From VXYL01 sp965200375 (GTDB lineage: Bacteria; Pseudomonadota; Gammaproteobacteria; Pseudomonadales; Azotimanducaceae), in assembly GCA_965200375.1 (NCBI GenBank), contig OZ241353.1:186001-250000 (forward strand): 64,000 nt of DNA, written 5' to 3'. Within the stretch, counting starts at the first letter, position 1. Every line of letters starts with the position of its first letter. Below are positions 36,002-42,262 of this stretch, piece by piece. The translations under genes and the position numbers were made by a program. Under the pieces are notes generated by a model. It worked only from the letters and a program-made list of their open reading frames with translations. It had not been told where the DNA came from and did not search any database.

Positions 36002-37282
36002 ATGGACTACCTCCGCATACAGGGCGGGCGGCGTCTCGGCGGCACTTTCGTGCCCATGGGCAACAAGAACGCGGCACTGCCGCTCTTGGCCGCAGCGGTG
36101 CTCGCGGACGAGCCGCTCACCATCGAAAACGTGCCGGACATCGGCGACGTCCACAGCAAGCTGGCGCTGCTGCGCGGCATCGGCGTCGACGCCTGCTTCT
36201 CGAACAACGCCTGCACCCTCGCCGCAGCGGAGGTGCGGGACGCGGCGCCGGACGCGGCCGAGAGCGCCGCCATTCGCACCTCGGTGCTGCTGGCGGCACC
36301 GCTTCTGGCCCGGTTCGGCCGCGCCGAGATCTTCCGCCCCGGCGGCGACCGCATCGGCCGTCGCCGTCTCGACACGCACCTCTTGGCGCTCAAGGCGCTT
36401 GGCGCGGACATCGCCGTCGAGCGGGATCGCTACCTGCTGCGGACAAGCAGACTGCGCGGCGCGGACCTTTTCCTGGACGAAATGAGCGTCACCGGCACCG
36501 AGCAGGCCGTGCTGGCGGCCGTGCTCGCGGAGGGCACGACCACCATCGCCAACGCCGCCATGGAACCGCACGTGCAGGACGTCTGCCGCTGCCTGAACGC
36601 CATGGGCGCCCGCATCGAGGGCATCGGCACCCACGATCTGACGATTGCCGGGGTGCCGGCGCTGCACGGCGCCCGCTACCGCATCGGCCCGGACTACATG
36701 GAGGTGGGGTCCCTGATCGGCCTGGCCGCCGCCACCGGCTCGGGCCTGCGCATCGTCGATGCCCATCCCCACGAACACCGCATGACGCGCATCATGTACG
36801 GGCGCCTGGGCGTCGGCTGGCAGGACGACGGCGGGGACATCCTGGTGCCGGGCGGTCAGAAGCTCGCGGCGATGCCGGATTTCGACGGCGCGGTGCCGAA
36901 GATCGACGACATGCCGTGGCCCGGATTCCCGCCGGACCTCATCAGCATCGCGCTGGTGCTGGCGACCCAGAGCGCCGGCACGGTGCTCATCCACCAGAAG
37001 ATGTTCGACCGGCGGCTGGTGTTCGTGGACCGCCTGATCGACATGGGCGCCGGCATCGTCCTGTGCGACCCCCACCGGGCGCTGGTGATGGGGCCGACGC
37101 GGCTGCGGGGCGAACGCCTGGTGTCGCCGGACATCCGCGCTGGGATGGCGCTGGTGATCGCGGCGCTCTGCGCCGAAGGCGAGAGCACCATCCACAACAT
37201 CGGCCAGATCGACCGCGGCTACGAACGCCTCGACGAGCGGCTGCGCGGCATCGGCGCCGGCATCGAGCGCCTCGAGGAGTAG
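36002..37282 (+). CDS. murA: UDP-N-acetylglucosamine 1-carboxyvinyltransferase (MurA), catalytic Cys replaced by Asp
   Basis: A 426-residue enolpyruvyl transferase with the EPT inverse alpha-beta barrel repeats. The N-terminal GNKNAALPLLAAAVL carries the UDP-GlcNAc/PEP-contacting Lys. The catalytic loop reads RPGGDRIGRRRLDTH, where typical MurA has P-G-G-C-x-I-G-A-R-P-V-D-x-H. The Cys (115 in E. coli) is therefore Asp here, as in mycobacterial and chlamydial MurA, enzymes known to resist fosfomycin while staying active. MurA catalyses the first committed step of peptidoglycan synthesis. Other features are normal. A 149-bp internal fragment is duplicated at 39074. It may be a second, divergent MurA rather than the housekeeping copy. 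Confidence 0.85.
   Translation: MDYLRIQGGRRLGGTFVPMGNKNAALPLLAAAVLADEPLTIENVPDIGDVHSKLALLRGIGVDACFSNNACTLAAAEVRDAAPDAAESAAIRTSVLLAAPLLARFGRAEIFRPGGDRIGRRRLDTHLLALKALGADIAVERDRYLLRTSRLRGADLFLDEMSVTGTEQAVLAAVLAEGTTTIANAAMEPHVQDVCRCLNAMGARIEGIGTHDLTIAGVPALHGARYRIGPDYMEVGSLIGLAAATGSGLRIVDAHPHEHRMTRIMYGRLGVGWQDDGGDILVPGGQKLAAMPDFDGAVPKIDDMPWPGFPPDLISIALVLATQSAGTVLIHQKMFDRRLVFVDRLIDMGAGIVLCDPHRALVMGPTRLRGERLVSPDIRAGMALVIAALCAEGESTIHNIGQIDRGYERLDERLRGIGAGIERLEE
36815..36963. repeat. 149-bp segment of murA duplicated at 39074-39222
   Basis: This is the intact parental copy inside murA. The second copy shows only about five mismatches, so the duplication is recent. Confidence 0.92.
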
Positions 37283-37317
37283 GCTTGGCCAGCCAGACAG
37301 CAGCCGCGGGAGGAACC

Positions 37318-37953
37318 ATGCAGCGCCTGTTCGAGGACATCTACCGCATTCCGCCCACCAAGGCGACGCCGAGCAAGTACACCAGCCTGTTCGTGCGCCG
37401 GGACGCCGGCAACCTGCTGTTTTCCTGCCTCGGCGGCCACAGCAGCATCGAGGGCAGCTTCAACGCCATCGACGCCCTGGGGGGCGTGGCCTGGCACCTG
37501 CTCGGCGACATGCACTTCGCCGCCCGCTACAACGACGACGTGGACCGCCGCTTCGGCACGGCGACCATGTGCAGCGCCCTGGAAGCGCCGGACGTGCGGC
37601 GCAAGGTGGCGAACGTGTCCGACTTTCCCTTCGAGCAGCACGTTCTGACCCCCGGCGTGGAGGTGGTGCCTACCCCAGGCCACCGCCCCGGCGCGGTGTG
37701 CTACCTGGTGGACGTGGGCAGCCGCCGGTGCCTGTTCGCCGGCGACACCATCTACCACGACGGCAAGCGCTGGCGGGCGCTGGCGAGCAAGAAGAACCGC
37801 AAGACCATGCTGGCGACGCTGGATCGCCTGGCGGCCCTCCCCTTCGACGTGCTGTTCGCCAACACCGGCGCCGCCAATCCGGTGTGCCATGTGGAAACGA
37901 AAGGGGACGCCCAGGCGGCGTTCATCGAGGAGCTGCGGGCCGGGTTGGGCTAG
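37318..37953 (+). CDS. MBL-fold metallo-hydrolase-like protein
   Basis: A 211-residue protein with a metallo-beta-lactamase fold. It has NLLFSCLGG near the N-terminus, VEVVPTPGHRPGAVCYLV and CLFAGDTIYHDGKRW in the centre, and a VCHVETKGDAQ tail. The usual HxHxDH metal motif is reduced to GDMHF, so zinc binding is probably incomplete and hydrolase activity is doubtful. ATG 37318 has GGAGGAACC upstream. It lies 35 nt after murA, likely cotranscribed. Its 3' end marks the left border of the toxin-antitoxin cassette that follows. Confidence 0.7.
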   Translation: MQRLFEDIYRIPPTKATPSKYTSLFVRRDAGNLLFSCLGGHSSIEGSFNAIDALGGVAWHLLGDMHFAARYNDDVDRRFGTATMCSALEAPDVRRKVANVSDFPFEQHVLTPGVEVVPTPGHRPGAVCYLVDVGSRRCLFAGDTIYHDGKRWRALASKKNRKTMLATLDRLAALPFDVLFANTGAANPVCHVETKGDAQAAFIEELRAGLG

Positions 37954-38079
37954 GCGTCTCGCGGCAAGGAGAACGGCGTCCCTCGCTTGCGCCGAAGCCT
38001 CAATGCGGCGATGCACTGCGACGACGAAGCGGACTTCATCGTCCAACGACATGCTACGGGCCGGTAGCCGTTGGGCTGC

Positions 38080-38556
38080 TCAGGCATCCCCGTCGCCCAG
38101 CATCCAGTGCAGAAACGCAGACATCTGCTCGCGGAAGGCACGGAGCGTCGCCGGCAGCTTCTGCTCAAGGGAACGCAGGCGGTCGGCTTCCAATACCGTT
38201 CCGTAGACGTTTCGGAAAACGTGGCGGAAGCGCAGATACTCCAGCAGATTTGCCGCCAGCGGCGGGTCGATCAACGCCGGTCGCACCTCTGGGATGGCAA
38301 GGGCCATGTTGTTGACGAGTTCTCGATGCCACTGTTCGGCCTGCGGGATGCCGCCGTTCAACTCCCGGGCCACGCGCACGAATATGCGTTCGACGCCGTT
38401 GTAGAAGTCGTGCAGGATGGAGCCCCGGGCTCGGCGCGAATAGCTGTCCTCTCCTTGCGGCGCATGGGCGATTTCCCGCAGCAGGGCATCGAGACTGTCC
38501 AACTCGCTGTCGATCTCGGCAGCCAAGCGGCGCGCGAGCACTTCTTCGAGCTTCAC
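38080..38556 (-). CDS. HepT-like HEPN toxin, catalytic His replaced
   Basis: A 158-residue, all-helical HEPN protein paired with the MNT antitoxin. The GTG start overlaps the antitoxin stop (38553-38556), which is the standard MNT/HEPN layout. The conserved segment LRFRHVFRNVYG should read R-x4-H-x-Y in active HepT RNases. Here the His position is Asn (codon at 38209-38211). The length and the rest of the fold look complete. It is therefore either a catalytically dead toxin retained with its antitoxin or a variant using another residue. Confidence 0.75.
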   Translation of the reverse strand: MKLEEVLARRLAAEIDSELDSLDALLREIAHAPQGEDSYSRRARGSILHDFYNGVERIFVRVARELNGGIPQAEQWHRELVNNMALAIPEVRPALIDPPLAANLLEYLRFRHVFRNVYGTVLEADRLRSLEQKLPATLRAFREQMSAFLHWMLGDGDA

Positions 38557-38888
38557 AGCTCGACCCCCTGCGCTTCCACGACGCGGCGCAGGGATTCGGT
38601 CGCGCACTCCAAGGGGGTTAGGTCGAGGTGGTAGTCGGTCAGATTGGCCGCTCGTGCCGACACGGCATAGAACGCGCCGGGATCGATGCCCTCTGCCACC
38701 AGATCGATGTCGGATCGGGACGTGAATGTGCGCTGCGGCTCGAACGCGGAGCCGATGCCGATCACCCGACATGCTCCCGCGCCGTGCAGATACCGGGCGA
38801 TGCGGTGCGCGTCGGCAAGCGCTCGGGTCTTGTCGCCGGGCGCGAAGCGGGTTCTGCGAATGTGGCTTAGCAGCACCGAGCGGTCCAT
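38553..38888 (-). CDS. MNT-type nucleotidyltransferase antitoxin
   Basis: 111 residues of minimal nucleotidyltransferase fold. The G-S-x(n)-D-x-D motif is present as IGIGSAF...SRSDIDLVAEG. In characterised pairs MntA adds AMP to a Tyr of HepT and silences it. It overlaps the HEPN gene by 4 nt and is transcribed first. The pair occupies a copy of the murA-MBL/VOC junction and is convergent with the MBL gene. Confidence 0.8.
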   Translation of the reverse strand: MDRSVLLSHIRRTRFAPGDKTRALADAHRIARYLHGAGACRVIGIGSAFEPQRTFTSRSDIDLVAEGIDPGAFYAVSARAANLTDYHLDLTPLECATESLRRVVEAQGVEL

Positions 38889-39020
38889 CGGACGACTCTA
38901 GCATCGATGCGCATGGGGCTCGCTGCCGCCGCGCCATCGCAAGCCCACGAAACCACCGCGCCGCCGGCCGGGCGCTGCAACTGGCGACCGGCATGGGTCT
39001 GCGCCTGCGATTCCGGCCCT

Positions 39021-39074
39021 AGCTCTCGAGCAGCCTGAATCGCACCCCGCACACGGTTACTTCGTCCTCCGTGG
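39021..39074. repeat. 54-bp relic of the VOC gene 3' end (copy of 40059-40112)
   Basis: 53 of 54 bases match the intact VOC gene end and lie in the same orientation. With 40059-40112 it brackets the murA relic and the caspase-like gene. Confidence 0.92.
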
Positions 39075-39222
39075 GCTGGCAGGACGACGGCGGGGACATC
39101 GTGGTGCCGGGCGATCAGAAGCTCGCGGCGATGCCGGATTTCGATGGCGCGGTGCCGAAGATCGACGACATGCCGTGGCCCGGCTTCCCGCCGGACCTCA
39201 TCAGCATCGCGCTGGTGCTGGC
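39074..39222. repeat. 149-bp murA relic
   Basis: This is a near-identical copy of 36815-36963. It opens with the GCTGGCAGGACGACGG segment of murA and runs to the CTGGTGCTGGCG segment, where it stops inside the gene. It cannot encode a functional product. Confidence 0.92.
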
Positions 39223-39291
39223 GCCCCATTGAGGATTCTGTGGGCTGCGTTGGGCTAGGGCCTCTCGCTGCTACAGCCGCTACTGTGGCGA

Positions 39292-40017
39292 CTATTCGTC
39301 CTCCCGCCATGCTCCTACGTTGCCTGATCGCCCCTGCTGCCTAATCCACTCGCGAACATCCTTCAGGTGCTTCTTGCCCTCGTCGCTCTCGAAAAAGTCC
39401 TGAGAGACAGGAACGTACTCCTTGTCTAGATCGAGTAACACTCGGAATCCCAGTTCACTGAACATTGAAGGCACACGTTCGTATAGGCACCCAAGCATCC
39501 ACAACATCAACGCTGCTCTCTGCTTGCGGTCTGTCGCTGCCGGTACATCGCTCTGGTAGTATGCGTTCCAAAAGTAGATGTCCATCAACGAGGAATGAAC
39601 CCAAGGTATTTCCCTTGTATAGCCGGCTATCCATGTAAGGCGTGTTCTTTCAGCTATCTTACTGAGGTTGATCCCGAACTCGCACGAACCAATGAAAAGT
39701 CCATAGAGTCTTCTTGGGCCAATCTTGCCCAATGTATTGCGCAGTTTAGTTCTAGATATCTTGTTCTTTTTTCCTGCCCCACGGAGGTACTTTCTGTCAC
39801 CATGCGCTGCTATGTACAGATTGTGGATATCCTTTTCGGCAGAGATCCGCAGAATCACTTCCTCGAGTGCATCCGCGTTGCTGAACATCTCGTAGTGATA
39901 CGCGAAAGGGTTGTCCATGAGGATCCCGGCAAGCATGTCGAAGAGTCCGCGAACGGAATCGTTGCTCGCGTCCCACCAACGGCTCTCAATCACCGCCAAA
40001 TCAAGTCGTTCCGCCAT
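39292..40017 (-). CDS. Caspase/CHAT-like putative peptidase, stand-alone
   Basis: 241 residues, AT-richer than its neighbours. The core reads HNLYIAAHGDRKYL (His-Gly of a clan CD peptidase) and, ~45 residues later, YGLFIGSCEFG (Cys after a hydrophobic strand). That is the His-Cys dyad arrangement of caspase-like and CHAT peptidases. A helical C-terminus with a charged tail (~150-241) has no match I recognise. ATG 40017 follows AAGGAAG. Such peptidases act in bacterial defence and programmed death, usually with partner proteins; here it is alone. It lies between a murA/MBL relic and the convergent VOC gene, i.e. in the second copy of the same junction that holds MNT/HEPN. The peptidase call rests on two short motifs. 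Confidence 0.55.
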   Translation of the reverse strand: MAERLDLAVIESRWWDASNDSVRGLFDMLAGILMDNPFAYHYEMFSNADALEEVILRISAEKDIHNLYIAAHGDRKYLRGAGKKNKISRTKLRNTLGKIGPRRLYGLFIGSCEFGINLSKIAERTRLTWIAGYTREIPWVHSSLMDIYFWNAYYQSDVPAATDRKQRAALMLWMLGCLYERVPSMFSELGFRVLLDLDKEYVPVSQDFFESDEGKKHLKDVREWIRQQGRSGNVGAWREDE

Positions 40018-40056
40018 ATTCTTCCTTCGTCCCAGGTCCCCCAAGCCATCTCCCCT

Positions 40057-40836
40057 TCAGCCCTCGAGCAGCCTGAATCGCACCCCGCACACGGTTACTT
40101 CGTCCTCCGTGGCCGGGCAGCCGCGCTCCTTCGCCTTGGCGACGATGCGCTGGCGGTCGGCGACCTCGAGGTCCAGGCCGCCGAGACCGTAGCCGCGGCC
40201 GTCGGTGGCCTCGACGAAACGCACGTCCACGTTGTTCAAGGCCATGTGCAGGACGCTGCCGTCCCGGCGCACCGGCAGGCCGGCGACTGCGCCCCACAGT
40301 TCCGCCAGCCCTACCGGGTCCGGCCCTTGGAGTTCCACAGCCGCGTAGTCCACGGTCACGGACTGGTCCACCTTGTCGAACCATGCGGTGCCGCCGGCGG
40401 GCTCCCAGTTGCCGGCGAAGTCGTTGGCGGCGTCCCAGTCGATCTCGAAGAACGCGGCGCGCATGTCGCCGGGGTGGATCTGGCAGATGTTCCAGTTGTC
40501 CCGATCCGCCTCCCAGGCGATGCGGACGCCGTGGTCCAGCGCCCGCTGGCGCACGGCCTGCTGCGTTGCCCGGGAGTCCGCCTGGCAGATCACCATGTAG
40601 CCGCCGTCGCCGCCGCGGCGGTCCAGATAGCGGCCGGCGGCGGTGTTGTCCTGCACCGGCGCCACCACCTCGATGAGATTGCGGCCGATTGGCAGCAAGG
40701 TGTTGACAAGGCCCCATTTGCCGACGCCCGGATCCACGTAGCAGCGGCGGATGCCGAAGACTTGCTCCAAGTCCTCGATGGTGCTTTCGAGGTCCCGGGC
40801 GACCAGGCAGATCTGCCGCAGTTGGATGGCGGTCAT
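40057..40836 (-). CDS. VOC-superfamily (glyoxalase-like) protein
   Basis: A 259-residue protein made of two betaalphabetabetabeta modules: residues 4-130 (LRQICLVARDLESTIEDLEQVF...) and ~150-255. The first ends in AFFEIDWD, giving one expected metal-ligand Glu; the His ligands are not all clear. The superfamily includes glyoxalases, extradiol dioxygenases and non-catalytic binding proteins. ATG 40836 has AGGAG upstream. A GST-like gene is 52 nt upstream on the same strand, so a detoxification role for the pair is plausible. Its 3' end is duplicated at 39021. Confidence 0.75.
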   Translation of the reverse strand: MTAIQLRQICLVARDLESTIEDLEQVFGIRRCYVDPGVGKWGLVNTLLPIGRNLIEVVAPVQDNTAAGRYLDRRGGDGGYMVICQADSRATQQAVRQRALDHGVRIAWEADRDNWNICQIHPGDMRAAFFEIDWDAANDFAGNWEPAGGTAWFDKVDQSVTVDYAAVELQGPDPVGLAELWGAVAGLPVRRDGSVLHMALNNVDVRFVEATDGRGYGLGGLDLEVADRQRIVAKAKERGCPATEDEVTVCGVRFRLLEG

Positions 40837-40888
40837 GGCTCTCTCCTCAAGTTCTGCGCCTCGGGCCTCGGCGCGTCCAGTCGGTGCG

Positions 40889-41863
40889 TCAGCCGGCACC
40901 CCCCAGAAACGGCTTGCAGCCGGTGTCGGCCAGGAATGTCTCCAGCTCGGCGTCTTCGGCCGCCTCGGCATACCGGGAACGCAGCGCCGCAAGGCTGCGG
41001 GCGTGGTACTTCTGGGGTTTCTGGGTCCAGCGCTGGCCCTTGAGCGTCACCTCGAACTCGTCCTCGCCGGCGGCGATGGCCGCGGCGTTGGCTGCGCTCC
41101 AGGGCAGGAACAGCGCCCCCACCTGGTCCGCGACGAGGGGCGCAAGGGTGGGCGCGAGGGCCGGCCAGTTCTCGAAGGGACCGTCGTTTGCCGGCTGCGC
41201 CATGCGCTCCACCCAGGCGACCACGCGGGGCGCCTTGGCGACCAGGGCACCGGCGGTGGGATCCCGACCGCACTCGTAGATCTGCCCCCAGAGGCCGAAG
41301 TCCGCGAACGCCGGCCGCCGGCCGAACAGGTACGGACGATGCGCCAAGTGGGCGTCCAGCAAGGGCAGGGCGTCCGCCAGGCTCTGCTCGATCTGCGGCG
41401 CGGTCACGTCGTTGGCGCCCACGAACCACACCCTCGGCACCATGCGCTCGCGGATGGTCCTGGCGGCGGCTTCCACGTCCTCCGCCTTGGCGGCGAACCG
41501 GCGCGACACCGCCACCTGGTCCACTTCCCGCGCCCAGCGCATGTGGAACATCCACTTGTTGCCCCACTCGTCGCCGAACTCCTCGAGCAGGGCGGAGACG
41601 AAGCCAGCCGCGCCGGGCGGGTGGACGCCCGGTTCCGGGTAACGCGCTTCCATGGCGTCGATGATCGGCGTGGAGTCCTGCATGCCGGCGTCCTCCGGCG
41701 TCACCACCAGCGGGATCAGCGGCAGACGGGCATGCTTGGCGAAGAGGTCCTGGGCCGCGCTCCGCTCCCGCCACTGGTGGGGGATGCCCTTGTAGCGGAA
41801 GTAGGCCCGCACCTTCACCGAATAGGGCGACTCCTCGGAGCCGACGACGATGTAGTCCGCCAT
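40889..41863 (-). CDS. Glutathione S-transferase family protein
   Basis: 324 residues, longer than the usual ~200-230. The N-terminal thioredoxin-fold half starts YIVVGSEESPYSVKVRAYFRYKG, with PLIPLVVTPED and the conserved D-S-T-P-I turn (MQDSTPIIDAME). A helical domain follows with RPYLFGRRPAFADFGLWGQ, the usual C-terminal signature. The extra ~80 C-terminal residues are unassigned. It is the middle gene of a likely operon (small protein at 41868, GST, VOC), 4 nt apart from the small gene. Confidence 0.82.
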   Translation of the reverse strand: MADYIVVGSEESPYSVKVRAYFRYKGIPHQWRERSAAQDLFAKHARLPLIPLVVTPEDAGMQDSTPIIDAMEARYPEPGVHPPGAAGFVSALLEEFGDEWGNKWMFHMRWAREVDQVAVSRRFAAKAEDVEAAARTIRERMVPRVWFVGANDVTAPQIEQSLADALPLLDAHLAHRPYLFGRRPAFADFGLWGQIYECGRDPTAGALVAKAPRVVAWVERMAQPANDGPFENWPALAPTLAPLVADQVGALFLPWSAANAAAIAAGEDEFEVTLKGQRWTQKPQKYHARSLAALRSRYAEAAEDAELETFLADTGCKPFLGGAG

Positions 41864-41867
41864 CGCG

Positions 41868-42170
41868 CTACGTCTGCCGGGCGCCCTTGAAGGAGGCGTT
41901 GCCGAAGGCGCCGAGCTTCACGTTGCCGCTGATTTCGTCGCCTTCCGCGCTGGCGGAGAACTCCAGCTTCATGGGCATGGGGCTGGTCATGTTCGCCGTC
42001 CAGGTGGCCGAGTTGCCGTCCACCTTGCCATCCTCGATGGCCATGCTGCCCTGGGCGCCGGCCATGGTGCCGGTCAAGGCGTCGCCGTCCACCTCGAGCG
42101 TGAGCGTGGCCTTCTGCTGCCCCATCGGCGAGTTCACTGTCGTCTCCCAGACGCCGTTGATGTCGCTCAT
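41868..42170 (-). CDS. Small beta-rich hypothetical protein
   Basis: 100 residues with no signal peptide or hydrophobic helix. It has alternating polar/hydrophobic strands (VWETTVNSPMGQQKATLTLEVDGD, then SATWTANMTSPMPMKLEFSA) and a repeated Gly pattern typical of small lipocalin- or beta-barrel-like proteins. It is recognisable as a widespread uncharacterised family in proteobacteria and actinobacteria, but without a function. It is the first gene of the operon with GST and VOC. Confidence 0.65.
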   Translation of the reverse strand: MSDINGVWETTVNSPMGQQKATLTLEVDGDALTGTMAGAQGSMAIEDGKVDGNSATWTANMTSPMPMKLEFSASAEGDEISGNVKLGAFGNASFKGARQT

Positions 42171-42246
42171 GGTCTATCCCCCCTCTTGATGCGGTGTGTG
42201 GTGCCTGCGCGCCGAGTATGACAGAGCGGCTGCGGCCTGCGCCCCG

Positions 42247-42262
42247 GCGCGCAAAAGCGCGC
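42247..42262 (-). terminator. Hairpin immediately after lon
   Basis: A perfect 6-bp GCGCGC stem with a TTTT loop (minus strand) directly abuts the lon stop codon. It lacks a T-tract. Confidence 0.4.

Larger units (their letters stand above)
38889..39291. other. Patchwork of gene relics between the two cassettes
   Basis: 39021-39074 repeats the last 17 codons (minus strand) of the VOC gene, with one mismatch. It is joined through a shared GG to 39074-39222, a 149-bp interior piece of murA (plus strand). At 39247-39271 a weaker match to the MBL 3' end (GTTGGGCTAGG) follows. No functional gene is present. Confidence 0.85.

Noticed and set aside
37318..37953. Beta-lactamase resistance gene
   Set aside because: Only the general MBL fold is present and the metal-binding motif is incomplete; no support for a resistance function.
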